In this document: positions 5,792-6,966 of the stretch, in pieces
Position numbering within the stretch: the stretch's first letter is position 1
How the letters are laid out: each line of letters starts with the position of its first letter
NCBI GenBank assembly: GCA_002255315.1
Contig: NCBD01000050.1
Coordinates: forward strand, 1 to 6,966
Length of the DNA stretch: 6,966 nucleotides
Direction: 5' to 3'
Source: Actinobacteria bacterium 21-64-8
GTDB lineage: Bacteria > Actinomycetota > Acidimicrobiia > Acidimicrobiales > RAAP-2
Notes under the pieces: model-generated
Databases searched by the model: none
What the model saw: the letters and a program-made list of their open reading frames with translations, nothing else
Told to the model about the DNA's origin: nothing
Translations under genes and position numbers: made by a program

Positions 5792-6502
5792 GTGCCTCGT
5801 TTCCCCGTTCGAACGCTGCTGGCCCTCACGACCCTCGGCGCCACGCTCGTCGCGACCAGTGGCGGGGCCGCCACCCCGAGTGGCGCGACGATTCTCGCAC
5901 GCGCGCTCTCCAACGCGGCCCATTCGACGAGCGTGACGCTGTCGGGTCGCGTCTCTTTTCCCGGTAGCGTCGTCGCCGTCCACGACGGCCTCAACGCCAA
6001 AGGCTCGGCGGGCTATACCACCATCTCGGGTATTGGCACCGAGTACGTCGCGGACCGCGTCGGCGGACCCCTCGTCGTCAAGGCGAACTCGTTCAACGTC
6101 TTACGAGACGTTCTAGAAGTGCACGCGCCGACCAAGCGCGAACTCAACGTCTGGTACGCCGTCACCACGAGCGATCCGCGTTACTACGGCCTCGCGGGCA
6201 CCTACGGTGGGCTGTCGCTCGCGCGCTCGTTTTCCTTCTCCCCCGCGGGCTGGAGTCGCCGGGCGACCTACGAAGGGGTGACGACACTTCACGGCGTGCG
6301 GGTCTACAAGCTCAAAGCCGCGTCGAACACGTTCGCACCGGGTAAGGGCTTTAACACCACCACGCTCTACGTACGCGACGACGCGCACCCGCTACCCTTC
6401 GCGATGACGTACTCCGCACAAGTCCCCGGATTCTTTTACTTCAGCGCCTGGAATCACACCACCGTCGCCTACGCCACGTCGACGTTGAAACTACCGACCT
6501 AA
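5792..6502 (+). CDS. Secreted protein, LppX/LolA-like fold (tentative)
   Basis: This 236-residue protein starts with a signal peptide: R3 and R7, then a hydrophobic run at about 8-21, with probable cleavage after GGAA near residue 27. The mature part is rich in short beta-type segments. It has features seen in actinobacterial LppX/LprG and LolA-like lipid-binding proteins: ALSNAAHSTSVTLSG near 38-52, RVGGPLVVKAN near 89-99, WYAV near 121, LHGVRVYKLKA near 166-176, TLYVRDDAHPLPFAM near 191-205 and a closing FSAWN near 217-221. There is no cysteine anywhere, so unlike LppX it cannot be a lipoprotein and is probably released or held by other means. It has no membrane segment after the signal peptide. 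It lies 124 nt after the SCO gene, on the same strand. The fold call rests on pattern only; it should be read as a secreted protein of unknown function. Confidence 0.7.
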   Translation: MPRFPVRTLLALTTLGATLVATSGGAATPSGATILARALSNAAHSTSVTLSGRVSFPGSVVAVHDGLNAKGSAGYTTISGIGTEYVADRVGGPLVVKANSFNVLRDVLEVHAPTKRELNVWYAVTTSDPRYYGLAGTYGGLSLARSFSFSPAGWSRRATYEGVTTLHGVRVYKLKAASNTFAPGKGFNTTTLYVRDDAHPLPFAMTYSAQVPGFFYFSAWNHTTVAYATSTLKLPT

Positions 6503-6719
6503 GGTGACGCCATGGCCCCGGCGCGGCGTGGGGCAGCGCGAACAGTGCCTCCGACAGGGCCTCGGTGGCTTCCAGGACCGCCCGGTCCTGGCCGTTGAGG
6601 CTGGCCTCGCTGACGCCCGTCAGCCCTGCCGCGGTCTCGACCTCAACAAAGATCCACCGCGTCTTGCGGGTCACCTTGGCGACATGGCCCGACAGCCGCA
6701 CGACCGGGTCGTTCATCAT
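6441..6719 (-). pseudogene. N-terminal fragment of a mandelate racemase/enolase-superfamily enzyme, broken at ~6510
   Basis: About 71 residues from ATG 6719 match the N-terminal capping domain of mandelate racemase/muconate lactonizing enzymes: VVRLSGHVAKVTRKTRWIF, then VEVETAAGLTGVSEASLNG, then a helix (VLEATEALSEAL). The ~300-residue catalytic barrel that should follow is absent. After W70 at 6510-6512 the frame continues to 6441 through the antisense of the secreted-protein gene, giving an arginine-rich tail without meaning. It cannot be active in this form. ATG 6719 overlaps the regulator's TGA by 4 nt (ATGA), so the two were an operon; a second ATG at 6716 is possible. This could be a true truncation or an assembly break. 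The superfamily call is moderately firm; no substrate can be assigned. Confidence 0.65.
6503..6512. other. Sequence junction: change of genome character
   Basis: The secreted-protein gene ends with TAA at 6500-6502. On the other strand an enolase-superfamily gene reads sensibly only down to about 6510 and then enters the antisense of that gene. Codon style differs on the two sides: mainly Leu CTC and almost no Arg CGG on the left, mainly Leu CTG and frequent CGG in the racemase-like fragment on the right. An assembly chimera or recombination end point fits. No inverted repeat, target duplication or tRNA marks a mobile element. Confidence 0.55.
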
Positions 6720-6966
6720 GCCACTGCCGCGGACGCGGCCCCCAGGGCAGTGTCCATTCGTTCGAGCAGGTCGTATTTCGCCTTGATCACGTGTGCATTC
6801 ATGATGGCTGCCGTGGCCTCGATGTCGCGCGCCGACAGGGCGCGGAGCAGGTTGCGGTGGTCGCTGGAGACGCCGGCAAAACGATCTGGCCCGTAGCCGT
6901 AGAGGTGCCAGAGGGCGGCGATCAGCACCCAGTGCTGATCGACGATGGCGACCGCCTGCGGGTTGT
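6716..6966 (-). CDS. FadR/GntR-family regulator, C-terminal FCD part, 5' end beyond window
   Basis: The last 82 residues are visible. They form the all-helical end of an FCD ligand-binding domain: DQHWVLIAALWHLYG, then DHRNLLRALSARDIEATAAIMNAH, whose spaced histidines match the metal-binding His residues of FCD regulators, then a closing helix (KYDLLERM). The N-terminal winged-helix DNA-binding domain lies past the right edge. Regulators of this class usually control the sugar-acid or organic-acid catabolic genes beside them, which fits the overlapping racemase-superfamily gene; control of that gene is inference. Base and codon style match that fragment and differ from the genes to the left. 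Confidence 0.75.
   Translation of the reverse strand, partial: NPQAVAIVDQHWVLIAALWHLYGYGPDRFAGVSSDHRNLLRALSARDIEATAAIMNAHVIKAKYDLLERMDTALGAASAAVA

Noticed and set aside
6495..6530. Insertion sequence or attachment site at the junction
   Set aside because: No transposase, terminal inverted repeat, direct duplication or tRNA end is visible.
6504..6896. A 130-residue plus-strand frame in the tail
   Set aside because: The minus strand gives FCD and enolase-superfamily sequence over the same bases; the plus reading has no family features.

Overview
The window looks like chromosomal DNA of a high-GC actinobacterium, up to about position 6502. Three things support this: a WhiB protein (a family essentially confined to Actinobacteria and their phages), a PdtaS-type histidine kinase beside it, and a DUF3107 protein of the mycobacterial TB9.4 type. 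Gene order and codon style (Arg CGC, Leu CTC, GTG starts, some genes without a Shine-Dalgarno) make me favour the class Acidimicrobiia, but that is inference. The last ~460 bases look as if they come from a different genome.

Layout, left to right. (1) 1-633, minus: glycerophosphodiester phosphodiesterase, cut by the left edge. (2) 634-787: divergent intergenic region with a good sigma70-type promoter for whiB, a perfect dyad touching its -35 box, and a small leader hairpin. (3) 788-1087, plus: WhiB1/WblE-like iron-sulfur regulator. (4) 1084-3680, minus: a compact probable operon transcribed DUF3107 -> PHP-family histidinol-phosphatase -> pdtaS, with a 3-nt gap and then a 1-nt overlap. whiB and pdtaS converge and share one CTAG that supplies both stop codons. 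(5) 3743-4888, plus: dGTPase-like HD-domain triphosphohydrolase, divergent from DUF3107. (6) 4945-5667, plus: membrane-anchored SCO1/SenC-type copper chaperone/thioredoxin-fold protein. (7) 5668-5791: 124 bases in which I see only the next gene's ribosome binding site. (8) 5792-6502, plus: secreted, cysteine-free protein resembling the LppX/LolA fold. (9) 6503-6966, minus: end of a FadR/GntR-type regulator overlapping by 4 nt the first ~71 codons of a mandelate racemase/enolase-superfamily gene, which then breaks off at the stop codon of gene 8.

The genes do not form one pathway. The central part is a regulatory neighbourhood: WhiB1 and PdtaS are also adjacent and convergent in Mycobacterium tuberculosis (Rv3219/Rv3220c), with a DUF3107 gene (Rv3208A) nearby, so this is probably an old conserved actinobacterial block. 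The dGTPase is nucleotide housekeeping. The SCO and LppX-like proteins act outside the membrane. No mobile element, CRISPR array, tRNA or rRNA was seen, and no stretch longer than 300 bases lacks a gene. I do not see a clearly new biological system. The strongest anomaly is the abrupt junction at ~6503-6512, more likely an assembly chimera or recombination scar than a functional arrangement.
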